A DNA stretch of 64,000 nt, taken from positions 3,844,001 to 3,908,000 of the forward strand of contig JAFFJZ010000020.1 in NCBI GenBank assembly GCA_018340375.1, given 5' to 3'. The notes under the pieces are model-generated. The model had not been told where the DNA came from and searched no databases. It saw nothing but the letters and a program-made list of their open reading frames with translations. Numbering within the stretch: the stretch's first letter is position 1; every line of letters starts with the position of its first letter. Position numbers and translations under genes: made by a program. This DNA comes from Gonatopus flavifemur. Its lineage: Eukaryota > Arthropoda > Insecta > Hymenoptera > Dryinidae. Below are positions 44,858 through 56,694 of the stretch, one piece after another.

Positions 44858-46576
44858 TTAGGAATAACGAAATGATACGAAGTTCTGGATCCAGATCAAC
44901 GTAACTAAGAGTTATCCGAGGAGTTCTCGATATAACGAAGAAACTGAGAGGATTTGGGAACCGCGGATAGAGAAAACACCTGCAGGTCTCTAGTCACGAG
45001 GGAGCCTAGTTCGGCCGCAATGCTGATTCTACTGATATAAGTTCGTGGTTCATTGGAGTCGATTCCTTGATCGGAGGGGGATAGGTATTTTGGAACTCGA
45101 TTTCGAGAGTCATGGAAGTATGAAAATCTCCACGGAACTGAGGAGATGAAGCGAAGAGGCCTCACAACCTCGCACACATGATACCGTTCACAGTTCTCAC
45201 ACTAATATCGACAACTGTTCAGTTTTGATAGAGTTTTATTCCGGAGAGAATTACTATGACTGCAGTTAAGGTCCGATCACCGCGAGTTCTGGGGTCAACG
45301 ATGAGAGTTCTCAACTAAGGAGCACTTATTCCTGTCAGAACTCGTCTCTAAAAGCCGAAAACTGTGGCCTTTCATCCAAAAATCATGAAAATGAATCAGC
45401 GGTGAGAACTTGAAGAAATCGATCAACAATTCCCACGCTAATATCGGCAGTTCTGGGTTCAATGAATACAGTTCTGCATCTGAGAATGTGGATGTCGTAC
45501 AGAACTCTATTGAAGGAGGCAAGAACTCTCATGAAAATTCCCAGAAATCGCATTCAGTTTCGATAGAGTTTCATTTCGGAGAGAATTACTCTGACTGCAG
45601 TTCTGGTATGATTACCGCGAGTTCCGTGAGTTTCTATGGAAGTTCCCGCGTCTCGCGATAGAGTTCTGTACGATACTCATATTCCAAGATGCAGAACTGT
45701 ATTTATTGAACCCAGAACGGTCGATATTGGTGTGAGAACTGTTGATCAATTTTCCAAGTTCTCACCCCTGGTTTCTTTCCATGGTTTTTGGTGAATCGGG
45801 GAGAGTTCCTGGCTCTTGGGGATGAGTTCTAACAGGAATGAGTGCTCCTCAATTGAGAACTCTCAGAACTCGCTGTAATCGGAGCAGAACTGCCGTCAGA
45901 GTAATTTCTTCGGGATCAAACTTCCTCGGAACCAGATGAGAGTTCTCGGAGTTCCTATGAGAGTTCCCGCGTCCCACGATGGAGTTTTTTACGATATTCA
46001 TATGCTGGGATGCAGAACTGTATTTATTGAACCCAAAACTGTCGATATTGGTGTAAGAACTGTTGATCGATTTTTCCAAGTTCTCACCCCTGATTCATTT
46101 CCATGATTTTTGGATGAAAGGCAACAATTCTCGACTTCTAGCGACGAGTTCTGACAGGAATGAGTGCTCTTCAGTTGAGAACTCTCATGATTGAGTCCAG
46201 AACTCATGGTAATCGGGCCAGAACTGCAGTCAGAGTAATTCTATTCGGAATGAAACTTTATCGAAACTGAATGCGATTCCTTGGAATTCCCATGAGAGTT
46301 CTCGCCTCCTCCAATAGAGTTCTGTACGATATTCATATTATGAGATGCAGAACTGTCGATATTTGTGTGAGAACTGTTGATCGATTTTCCCGTGGAGATT
46401 TTTATACTTCCATGACTCTCAAGATGGAGTTCCGAAATATCTATCTCCCTCCAATCAAGAAATCGACTCCAATGAACAACGAACTTATATCAATAGAATC
46501 AGCATGGCGGCCGAACTAGGCTCTCACGTGACTAGAAACCTGCAGGGTGTCCTCCGTATCATTTCGTTATTCCTAA
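44858..46576. mobile_element. 1.7-kb foldback element with internal repeats
   Basis: TTAGGAATAACGAAATGATACG at the left is mirrored at 46555-46576. About 165 bp of inner arms also match (44975-45140 with 46385-46545, including CCTAGTTCGGCCGC). The interior repeats GAGAACTG, TGACAGGAATGAGTGCT and a CCATGATTTTTGG block roughly every 300 bp in alternating orientation. The left arm has about 90 extra bp relative to the right. No ORF. Confidence 0.78.
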
Positions 46577-46585
46577 GCAGATTCA

Positions 46586-46916
46586 AGCATGGGGAAGTGG
46601 GCAAAGAGAAAAGTCAAATTTTGCGCGGTCTTTTTCCAAAAGGTACGTAATCAATATAAATTTTAAGTCAATAATAATGAATTACATACTTGGGATTGCG
46701 CATTGTCGTGCGCCAATTTTAACCTCTAAATGTCAACGAATTTTATAATTTCATTTTTTAGCCTTCAGAAATCATTGGAGAATTCAAAGCGCACGACAAT
46801 GCGCAATTCCGAGTATGTCATTCATTATGATTCACTGCAAATTTGTATTAATTACGTACTTTTTGAAAGAAGTTCGTGCAAAATTTGACTTTTCCCCTCC
46901 CCCTCTTTTTCATGCT
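46586..46916. mobile_element. 331-bp foldback element
   Basis: AAGCATG ends, with arms pairing over GAAAAGTCAAATTTTGC and GATTGCGCATTGTCGTGCGC with their complements. It abuts the previous element with only 9 bp between. Confidence 0.78.
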
Positions 46917-46968
46917 CGGGTCCCCTTGAAAAGATACAAACTGCAAAGGTGGCTCCATCTGGTGACAG

Positions 46969-47149
46969 TCAGGGGGCTGCAACTTCATAACAAATACCGT
47001 TGTCATGGATTTAGTTCAAGCGAAAATTTTTTTTAGTAAGAGAGCGCAATGATTGCGCAAAGCTCGTCCAATGAAAAAAAAGTAAAAAATTATTTCATTG
47101 GAACTAAATCCATGACAACAGTATTTCTTATGCAGTGTCAGCCCCCTGG
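46969..47149. mobile_element. 181-bp palindromic MITE
   Basis: TCAGGGGGCTG pairs with CAGCCCCCTGG, and the arms continue with TGTCATGGATTTAGTTC and its complement. The flanking AGGTGGCTCCATCTGGTG also occurs near 20256, so the outside sequence is itself repetitive. Confidence 0.75.
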
Positions 47150-49957
47150 CGACATTCTTTCCAAACAAAAATCCTCAAAATTGACCTCACGAAAGGAATT
47201 TTGAAATTTCCAAGGATAAATCTTTGAAAATTTATCGAGCTCTGTACTTCTTCGAATATTTCACTTTTCTATGACTTTTCGTTTTTTTTTTTATTAAAAT
47301 ATAGTAATGAAATCTTACATCTTATTGGATCAAAGTTGTTTGTCTCTTCATCATTACTTTCATTGAAAAAATACTGCAAAGTTTTGGTGGGAGATAAAAT
47401 GGATGTTTCAATTGAAAGCCTGGGGATTTTCATTATTCCAAATCTATGGGAAATACGATACAGCAAAACATATCCATCCTCCCCATTACAATAAAACGTG
47501 TCCAAGTGACTTTCGTTTCGCTACCAAGAACTGTTACGTATTACTGTTGTGAATCTCTATGCAAGATCAAAACAATGAAGCGTTTTGTTAATGCAAAGGA
47601 ATGCGTACTGTCCTCTCCTGGCGCTGCAGTTCAGTGTGTTGAAATGTTCACAACAGTTTAATTAAAATTTTTAACGGTACACTGACCATGCTTTTGACAC
47701 CAAAATCACAACAACATTGTCTTTCGTTTTTACAAGTATCAAACTTTTAGAGAAAAATTCAAAATCACTTTTGAAAATCCCAACGAGTATGTCGGAATAT
47801 CGTAATTTCTGCTCGCTGTATATTTTATTAGTGTGATTATCCAATAACCTTGAGTTCTTCTCGTAAATTCCGTACTCTTTTCCATACGATTCCTCGAAGA
47901 GAACAATATTTGCCTTATATTTCACAATATTTCTCTTCTTAGTTTTTTTTTTCTCTTTCATAGACTTTTTAATTATCGCGAGTATTTATGGAACGAAACT
48001 CGACTGAGGTGATGGGAATTTGGCCTTTTAATAATGAACCTGATCTGTTTTAAATTTGTTTTTTGGAAACTTCGAGATGTAATCATCTGGAATGACATCA
48101 TGTCAGCCAAAGCTCAATAATTTGTGTGTAATGTTGCACTCGTTCAATGCAGATGATATCGCGACATGGCTCTATGTTCACACGGGAATTGATCGATTAT
48201 TGTGTGTTTCGTGGGCGAAAGTTATTCGTCAAAGGCGTAGAAACACAATGAACTCTGAATCAGATTAGGTGAAATAATTAGCTGTGAAGTAGAGTCGAAC
48301 CCGATCATGAAAACATTTTAGATCAGAATAGGATGATCGGAATTGTTCTAATTCTTTAATCCTCTCTCCCTTCAGTCTACTTCTTCTAATAGCAATGAAT
48401 GTATTGCCGACATCAAGAATTCTGTAAATTGTTAAAGTATTTATTAAAATTTCCAAATTCCTGAAAAATGTTAAGAATTTTAGAAGATTCGAAGGACCAT
48501 CACCGCTGGTGATTCCTTGTCTTTTGCTCAGCTTTTCTTAGTCAAAGACCCTGTTTTGTAGTGAGCAGTAGAGAATACGCTATATCACATTGTAGTCCCT
48601 GACTGTTCTCTAAAGGTTTCATGGTGGAGGCCAACAGCTCTCGCACTATGGAATTACTGCCACATTACGGGTCATTTTCCGTTTCGAGCAAGATTCCCAT
48701 GGGTCCTTGAATTTTAACAGAATGTACCATTCACACATTTCCGTTGTACAGTGCAACCAATGAGAACAGGAGAAATTCAAAGGAACCTTGTCGAAACTGT
48801 GTGCGTGGCATAGACAGCCGGAAATGAAGATGATAGATTTTTGAGTACAATTACAAGATTGAATGAAAGTTTCTAATACACCTTCAGTTGAGTTGGATGG
48901 ATAATCGAGAGACAAATGAAACTTGGAGCCGAACTTTTATGTTTTATAGGCTGAAAGGAAAGGTCGAATGCAAAACAAGATAATAATTTCGATGTTGGAT
49001 TTGTAATCTGATCAAGCGCAGAACTTTCACCTTGATTTGAATGATGATATCATAAATCAAGCTTACATTCATTTGCGTGACTGCCATCTTGATTTCTAGT
49101 TTATACAATCGAACGACAATCCTCAAATTGCTACAATATATATTTTTTCTATATCGCCTTCAAGAATAAGAGAAGCTTCGTTATAGTCATTGATGATAAA
49201 TTATATCATTATTCATACAATTCATCAAGTTTTCAATAATATAAATTTTCAATCCATTCAATTTATGGGAATTTACAAAACACGAAAGTCTCAAATAGGT
49301 TCAGAGCAGAGCGAACTCGAGATTATTAAAACATAAATTCATTACCTCATTTATTCACTTAAACCAACTCGAGACAATGCATGAATCATGTACTGAATCA
49401 ATTGCATTTTTCAAATGATATTCTCTGTCGTTGTAGTTATGTTAATCGCAATGACTCATCATCATCGACCGAAGAAATTAGATCCAGAGAATGATTATTC
49501 AGAAGAATTCAAACAATATTATATCCGTTCTCCTCTTGATTTTCACAAGAATTACATTTCCTCATCGAAAGATCGTGCGGCGTTGTCATTGTTGCAGTAG
49601 AAAACAAGAGATGAATTATAGTCGATATAAAATCACGCAATCCTTTCTTAAAGGAGATTACCGAGAGGTCTCGGTACGAACTGCACCTCATTGTCATCTA
49701 ATTTATAACTCGTTATCTAATTTTGCATAACAATGAGAAAAGTTTTATGCAGATCGTATTTATGTATTCGTCATGTGTTGGACAATGTTCGATGTGTTCT
49801 ATGTAGTTTCTCTTCTTGACAAAAGAAAGCGTTGGAAATATATATCATTCCATTCGAACAATGCGCATATCCCATATAGATTACTTGTCATAATTTTATT
49901 TATAGATTAAGTCTATTTGCAAGGTGATCGGATGACCACTTCTACAAAAAAAACGGC
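47150..49957. other. TMCC upstream region, no gene recognised
   Basis: No TIR element is seen here, in contrast to the preceding 40 kb. A 61-codon frame at 49415-49600 starts with a short hydrophobic run, but there is no supporting evidence for a gene. The TMCC coding exon is preceded by an acceptor-like TTTGCAAG (ending near 49922), suggesting at least one upstream non-coding exon that I cannot locate. Confidence 0.4.
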
Positions 49958-52900
49958 ATGGCTAGTTTGATGGTATCCACATCAAGTAAGAACAGCTCAC
50001 GCAGCACATCGCCAAGCAGAGGAAACGCGTCTTCAACGTCCCAAACGCATCAAACGCCTAGCGGTGATCATAATCCAAGATCGCGTAATGTTTCATCGTG
50101 AGTACATTCATTCGATTGTTGACATTTTCAGAATGTATGATATATATATATATATTAATCGTATCAATTTTGTTTTCACAGCCATCAACCGGGTGAAGGT
50201 AACAGTGGAAGTAGCGGGAGCGGAGGAGGTAGCAGCGTTATGATGAAAAGTGCTAGACAAAGATCGCCAGGAACTGTGGCTCAAGCAGGAGATGCGATGG
50301 ATGAATCTAATGTTAATACAACAATAATGACTGAACCTGATGAACAATTCGTGCCAAACGTTCACCCACCGACGGACGATGATCCGGTACGTCGTCACCA
50401 GTTTTATTACAGAAAAGAAGGAGTCAAAATCGTAGAAACATTGTATATTCTTATATAATACCGTTTGCATAATATTGTCATGCTATCGCGGATTGCAAAT
50501 ATGCAAGGTCATTCCAAACAATGAACGATTATAACTACTTTGCAATATATGCAACCAATATCTATGCGAATATTTAAAAATGTGATTTTGCTCAACAGGA
50601 ACAATATCACCCGACACAATCGTTTTTATCGAATGGCTCTTCCGAACTCATAACGGAAGACATTGATTCCAGTGCAACACGGGTGCGACAAGCCATCGAA
50701 CACATACAAAGTAAAATTGCCAAAACTCGAGAACTGATACGAATAGAACAAACCACTCGTGATGGTAAGTACTCGCACGAATACTTCATCTTCCCTTTCC
50801 CCGAAATCTTATCAATATTATTTCATTTACTTTTTATAGAAAACGTTAACGAGTATTTAAAATTGGCTGCGAATGCCGACAAACAACAATTGACTAGAAT
50901 AAAAACGGTATTCGAGAAGAAAAATCAAAAATCAGCACACAGTATATCGCAGTTACAAAAAAAATTAGACAGTTATACGAAAAAATTGAAGAGTTACGAA
51001 GTGAATGGCGCCCCAGCGAGTCACAGGCAACCTAGAGAGGTACTTCGCGATATGGGACAAGGTCTCAAGTGAGTTTGATTATTTGTTTTTTTTCTTTTTC
51101 TCAAAGATATATCAATGATTTTAAATACCAACCAAGAAATCTCGAGGGCAATTATAAACTATGATGATTCATATGCTATGATATTTCAAATAAACTGTAT
51201 TATTTTCCGCGTGATTTGTGTTGATTTCATCGTGTTTCATACACGCAACGGTGTCCGAACAATCATTCATTGTTGTGGTCTTTTCGAGACGAAGGAGAGG
51301 AACAGAATATTTCAATATTAGAATCCAAAAGTGGATTTGATTTAAGAATGCTTGGAATATCAAACAACGTGACAAATATCTAATAATACTTTCTTCCTTC
51401 AATTCATTCTATCGTTATCGGTATTGAACGAATTACGTTGCAGAGCAGTTATTAATACCAGTAAGCAGTGATAACAAGCATCATCGTGCATTGTTATTCT
51501 CCTACTTAATCTTCACTTTATCAGTCACAAGTATTTTCCTTCGATCATTTCGAGTCTACATAATTTTAATTCGATAATTCATTATTTGTATCGCAATGAT
51601 TTTTAATCTTCGATTGTTATCTTCAAGCTTGGTGCCTTGTAAACCAGAGGGGTGATGAGAAACCGGCGCAAATTTGCCAAAGTGTAGAGGAACTGATAAA
51701 ACCAAATACACGACGAGAAATCACTTTTTTAGGATTGAACATTACAAAACACCTCTCGTATTTGTGTTTCTGGGAATCTTTTGAATCTTCGAAATTGAGT
51801 TGGAATTCTTTCCTTTCAGGGGAAGATAAGGAAAAACAACCGCGAGTCTTGTTTTTATTAGCGTTGGTGCATTATCGTGCCAGAAGAATCATGTCCTTTG
51901 TCCATGTAGTTCACCAAGTTTCACGTTCTTACGGCTCATTTTTTGCAGTAAACAAATCCAAATCTCGTTCTTCAATATTCGATGAGCTAGAGACAATTTA
52001 AAATCTCCCGACGCTATATGGCTCTCGGAGATCACTATAGTTTCATAGTACTCTCTTTTAAAGTTGCTCCACCCACTGAGGTATTGTAAAGTGTAATTCC
52101 AATCGCAAAATTCCTCAAAATACACTTCACCTCATCACTCTTTTCACGAATTTGCTGGAGAGTTGAAATATATATTTCACTTCTAGTTCTATTCTATCAA
52201 TTTGATTCGCAGTTCTTTATTATTCGTTCCTGATCGATGAAAAAGCATAATTAAGATTGCATTGAAATGATATTAGTGTAGAACGTAAAATAAAGTTTAC
52301 GAATTGAAGGATGCTCGAAGAGAAATTATTTTTAATTTCAAGGATAAATTGTTTCGGTTGTTTAATAAACCTCAAGGAAAAGAGACTGAATAATTCTGAT
52401 AAGAAAGAAATCTTGAGGATACAAAGATGGAGAATCTACGGATTCTTTCTTTTCCTGTACCTCTGTACCTCTCCTTCTCCTTCCGTCTTACTCTGCTTGA
52501 GTCGTCTTGCTAAATATAGCCAGTGATTTTCTTCTAATTTGAGACTCCGTTCCAGAAATGTTGGCGGCAATATTAGAGACGGAATCACCGGTTTTTCTGG
52601 GTGAGTAACTCGCTTTTAAACGCTTCTTTTTTATTTCTACCATCGAATGATGAATCGAGTGACTGATTCTTTCGTATTATTTCAGGAGTGTTATGTCGAA
52701 GCCACGAGAATTCGCACATTTAATTAAAAATAAATTTGGTAGTGCCGACAATATCAACACTCTTTCACGTGAGTTATCATTTTACCTCTTTCGTAGTTAC
52801 TTGTCACTAAAACTTTTGTCTCTACAATAATTGAATTATATCTTACGTTACTCTGCTAATTAGACTGAAAAAAAAAATTAAAGTCTATATTAATCAAGGT

Positions 52901-54986
52901 ATTTATTCGTAAATATTTAATTTATGTATAAAATATCTGAAGGGGAATAATGGGATGATCATTTTTCTCTACTAACGTGTATGAATTGCTTGTGAAATCA
53001 ATTATTTTCGCATTATTATCATCAATTTATAGTTTTGTTGTTTCATGTATCATACACTTATCCAAAAGATTCATCAATAGTTTTCAATCATTGAATTTCA
53101 CACATAACATATTCAATTTCCTAAGATCTTTCGAACAAGTATGAATACGTAGGTTTTAATAATTTATGTTCTAACACAAACCCGTTGACAAAATATTTGC
53201 AAATAATTCTTGATATACATTTTCCATTACTTTATTTTGTGTATTTTTATGCTAACATTGCAGTTGAGAGTAGTAAGTAACTTTTATTCCAAGTATTAGA
53301 CTTTCTTTCCACTATTTCAATACCCCTTTTTCTACTCACACAACTATGCTTGCAGAACTATTCTAAACTATACTATTTGTTTTTTTATAATTCTGGTATT
53401 TCTTTCGATGTTGTATAACCTAATTTTCCTCCACGATGGATACTAGATTTGATTTTTCATGTACTATAAAATTTAATTTGAACATTGAGAAATCAATATT
53501 CGACTATTCGGCCAGCAGATCAGGAGGAGATCGTTGTCTCACCGTAATATCTCGCACCTATATCTGTTACTCACCAGCTTTTATAATCTACACTTTCACG
53601 TAATGCTTGTATTAATGTGAGTTATCCAATACTATTGAAAGTGCTGACAAGATTTCTTCATCCATTCATATCGATTTCAACACTTTCAATTGTGTGAAAA
53701 ATCATCATTTCGTTTTTTTACACAAGAGAATCAGTGAGAACGAAAACAAAAGAATCGAGGTAATTGAATTAAAAATTAAATAAAAAGGGAACAAGACACG
53801 AAAGAATCATTTTCACGAAGCCTATGCTTGGTATTGGATAACGTTCTAATTTGCGGCATCTGTATCTCTGCAGATGGCTCAACTTTTTATGTAAACGATG
53901 CACCGCGTGCAGGTAACGATGACAACGGTAGCGTTGAAGAAGAAAAAACACATCACGGGTCAGCTACTCTTCCCGGCGGATGTAGTTTGGTATCCACGCA
54001 TAGCGCCGCGGCAATGAAATTTCCCTCTGAGGAGGGATCGGAATGTTCCAGCGTCACAAGCGAGAGCGGACCCGGGAGCAGAGGCCAAACTCACGCTTGT
54101 CACAGCAACAACGCTGCGTTAAGTTTGAAATCTATATTCACGGAACTGCAAGAGCATAGAGAAACGATCGATCGTATGAGAGAAAAAATGGAAGGCGTTA
54201 AGGTTTGTTGTTATCAATTTCACAAAACTTATGTCACATTCTCTTACTATTTTTTTCATGGAAATTTCAGACTCTGCAACAGGAAGTGACGTATCTCTCT
54301 CACGCGCTACAAGAGGAGCGTTTTCGTTGCGAACGTCTGGAAGAACAAATCAACGATCTCACGGAACTCCATCAGAACGAAATAGAAAATTTAAAACAAA
54401 CCATAACGGACATGGAAGAAAAAGTGCAATATCAGAGTGAGGATCGATTGAGGGATATACACGAAATGTTGGAGAGTTGTCAAACTAAGATCTGTAAGAT
54501 GGAACATCAACAACAACAGCATCAACAATACGTCACCCTGGAGGGATTGGACAACAGCAACGCGAGAGCATTGGTCGTTAAACTGATAAACGTAGTTTTA
54601 ACCGTGTTACAAGTGATTTTACTTCTCGTGGCAACAGGTGCTGGTATAATGATGCCTTTCCTCAGGACCAGGTAATCCATATATAGTTACGAATGATTAA
54701 TTGAATCATCTCTATTACTTTTTCTTTGACACTTCGATCATTCATCTCCCATACATCATATCAATATCACTCACCCAAATTTATTTCGCGCACTCATTGT
54801 TCTGTTTGTTTTTCATATGTCTGTTTCAGTTGTACTAAGCCTCATTGTTTCATGTGCAGGGTGCGCATACTAACGACGACATTCGTTGTGCTGGGCATAG
54901 TGTTCGTGCTCAAGCAATGGCCTGAGGTGCATGACGTTGGCAGTCACCTCATGCGCCATCTTAAACAAACACTCGCCGTGAAGTAG
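49958..54986 (+). CDS. Tmcc: TMCC family transmembrane and coiled-coil protein, about 577 aa, ten exons
   Basis: TMCC proteins are ER membrane proteins with coiled coils and two C-terminal membrane helices (fly homologue: dementin). Coding segments by splice sites and phase: 49958-50097, 50182-50386, 50599-50764, 50840-51068, 52556-52600, 52686-52768, 53264-53272 (9-nt candidate), 53874-54202, 54271-54671, 54860-54986. All have GT/AG borders and compatible phases. Residues 1-115 are Ser/Gly/Thr-rich and probably disordered. Residues 140-235 form the first coiled coil ([20 protein letters not shown], a family signature). [19 protein letters not shown] follows near 265-283. The second coiled coil at about 380-490 has the highly conserved [20 protein letters not shown]. 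Membrane helices lie at about 504-531 and 539-555, with a short tail ending at TAG 54984-54986. The start is the first ATG in frame after an upstream in-frame stop. Length fits the family (477-709 aa in human). Confidence 0.93.
53264..53272 (+). other. Candidate 9-nt microexon of the TMCC gene
   Basis: TTGAGAGTA sits between a strong acceptor (pyrimidine-rich run then TTGCAG) and a consensus donor (GTAAGT). Phases allow in-frame inclusion or skipping: exon 6 ends one base into a codon, and both this segment and exon 8 accept that phase. Inclusion adds three residues between the conserved SADNI block and the acidic linker, where vertebrate proteins have a few extra residues. Confidence 0.5.
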
Positions 54987-56694
54987 CATTGTAAGTGACT
55001 GAACAGAAATTTATTCGAATATATACACATATATTATCTTACAATCTCCTAGAAAAATTCAAAACGTGAATATTATTATGTTATTAACGCTTAAGATTGT
55101 AAATATTATTTCCTTCATTTGCAACATAGTGGTTTGTTTTTATTTTGAATATTCTTTTAAAGTTTTATCGTTAAGTTTAAGTCGTTTTCCTCGACTGTAT
55201 TTATTTGTCTTCTTGCTTCGACATGGTAATATTTATTCCTGAAATCAATTTTGAATTATATCGAAGCAATAATACTGGTGTATACGAACAAAAGTATGCA
55301 AAGTGACTGATCTACTATTCACAGATCGGATTCTTACGATCATGGAGCGAGCTTTTCAGCACAGTTATTATTTTTTATAAGAAGCAAGTTCATTCACTAT
55401 GTATAGATGTATTTTACTTTCTCTTCGAATCAATCGATCGATTAAGTTCACTCCTCGCACGCTCTCTGTGTAAATTCTGCCGTCCAAAGCAAGAAGACCG
55501 TAAGTCGCATTTTTAACGAAAATGAATTTTTCGTATCATTTCAATCGTAAAAAAAAAAATCTGCATTCTACTGTTTTTCATTTAAAAAACGAAAAGTTAT
55601 TACTTTTTTAATAACGGTGGTTCGAGGTACGAAGAAATTAATAATATACCTTAGAAAAAATGCACTTACCGTCTTTTTGTTTTGGACGGCAGAGATGCAG
55701 ACGAATTATTTCCATGGATCTCAAAAGATGATTCCCCAATTTATTACGAATTGTGTGTATTCCTCATTCATTCGAAGAAAAGTCCTCGAGCGATATATTT
55801 TACATATAAAAATACAAAAATCTATTGTTTAGTACCTGTTTAGTATTTTTGCTACGTGCTTACGTACTATTTACTATTATGTTTTTGTCTACGATCTACG
55901 TTTCAAAGAGCTTTCCAAGAGCTCGTGTTTATTTATTTGTATCAAATATTCTTTGTACGCTTATAATTTATTTTATCTTTGTTCATATTGTTCGTCTCAA
56001 ATAACGCTCGAGAACTTTTGAAATATATAAGTTAACGATATGTTTACGTGCAATATATAATTTTTTTATGAAATGAAAAGTGCATTTGCGTCTTTTTTTT
56101 CTTTCTATCCATTCAAAAAATATTTTACAATTCCCTTTTATTCTACACAAACGCGATGCAGTTATTTTATTACGTCGAATGTACAGAGAAAGAAAAGTCA
56201 ATGCCTTTGTTGTTTGCATATTAATCGTTGTGGAAGGATACGGCAAATAAGGGAGAATATAAATCATTCGTTGAGTGATGCAAATCAACAGTTACAATTA
56301 TTTGCGGGAAAAGATAAAATATTGTTACAATGAATCATGTGTATTACGAAGGACAAAATAGTGTATGCTAAATGTCTGTGGAGTTAATCATCATTGTTAT
56401 TACTTTTAATTTTTAATCGTAAGTCAATCGTGCGGTAACTATTTTTCTCATTTTCCAAGCCTGTTTCTAAGACTATGCGATGATGTTCGATCATAATTGT
56501 AAAGACAATACAACAGTACATCTTTATCATAAGCACGATTCTTTTTTTCATTCACGTTTCATTCATCTACGCGCTTGTCTAGCATTGTTTTTCTTTTGTA
56601 TGGACAATATTATTGTCAACCTGACAGAACAGACGATTATTACTCAAATTGGCATGCAGTTGCAATGCAAAATTGAATCAATAAATAAAAAAAA
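54987..56694 (+). other. Probable TMCC 3' UTR
   Basis: No coding features follow the stop. The first clear tandem polyadenylation signals (AATCAATAAATAAAAAAAAA) are near 56677-56695, giving a 3' UTR of about 1.7 kb. An A9-rich stretch at 55548 and later AATAAA (58299) are alternatives. The end is uncertain without transcript data. Confidence 0.4.

Noticed and set aside
49415..49600. 61-aa frame with a hydrophobic N-terminus upstream of TMCC
   Set aside because: Short and without recognisable homology; cannot be joined in phase to the TMCC exons with confidence. Possibly chance.
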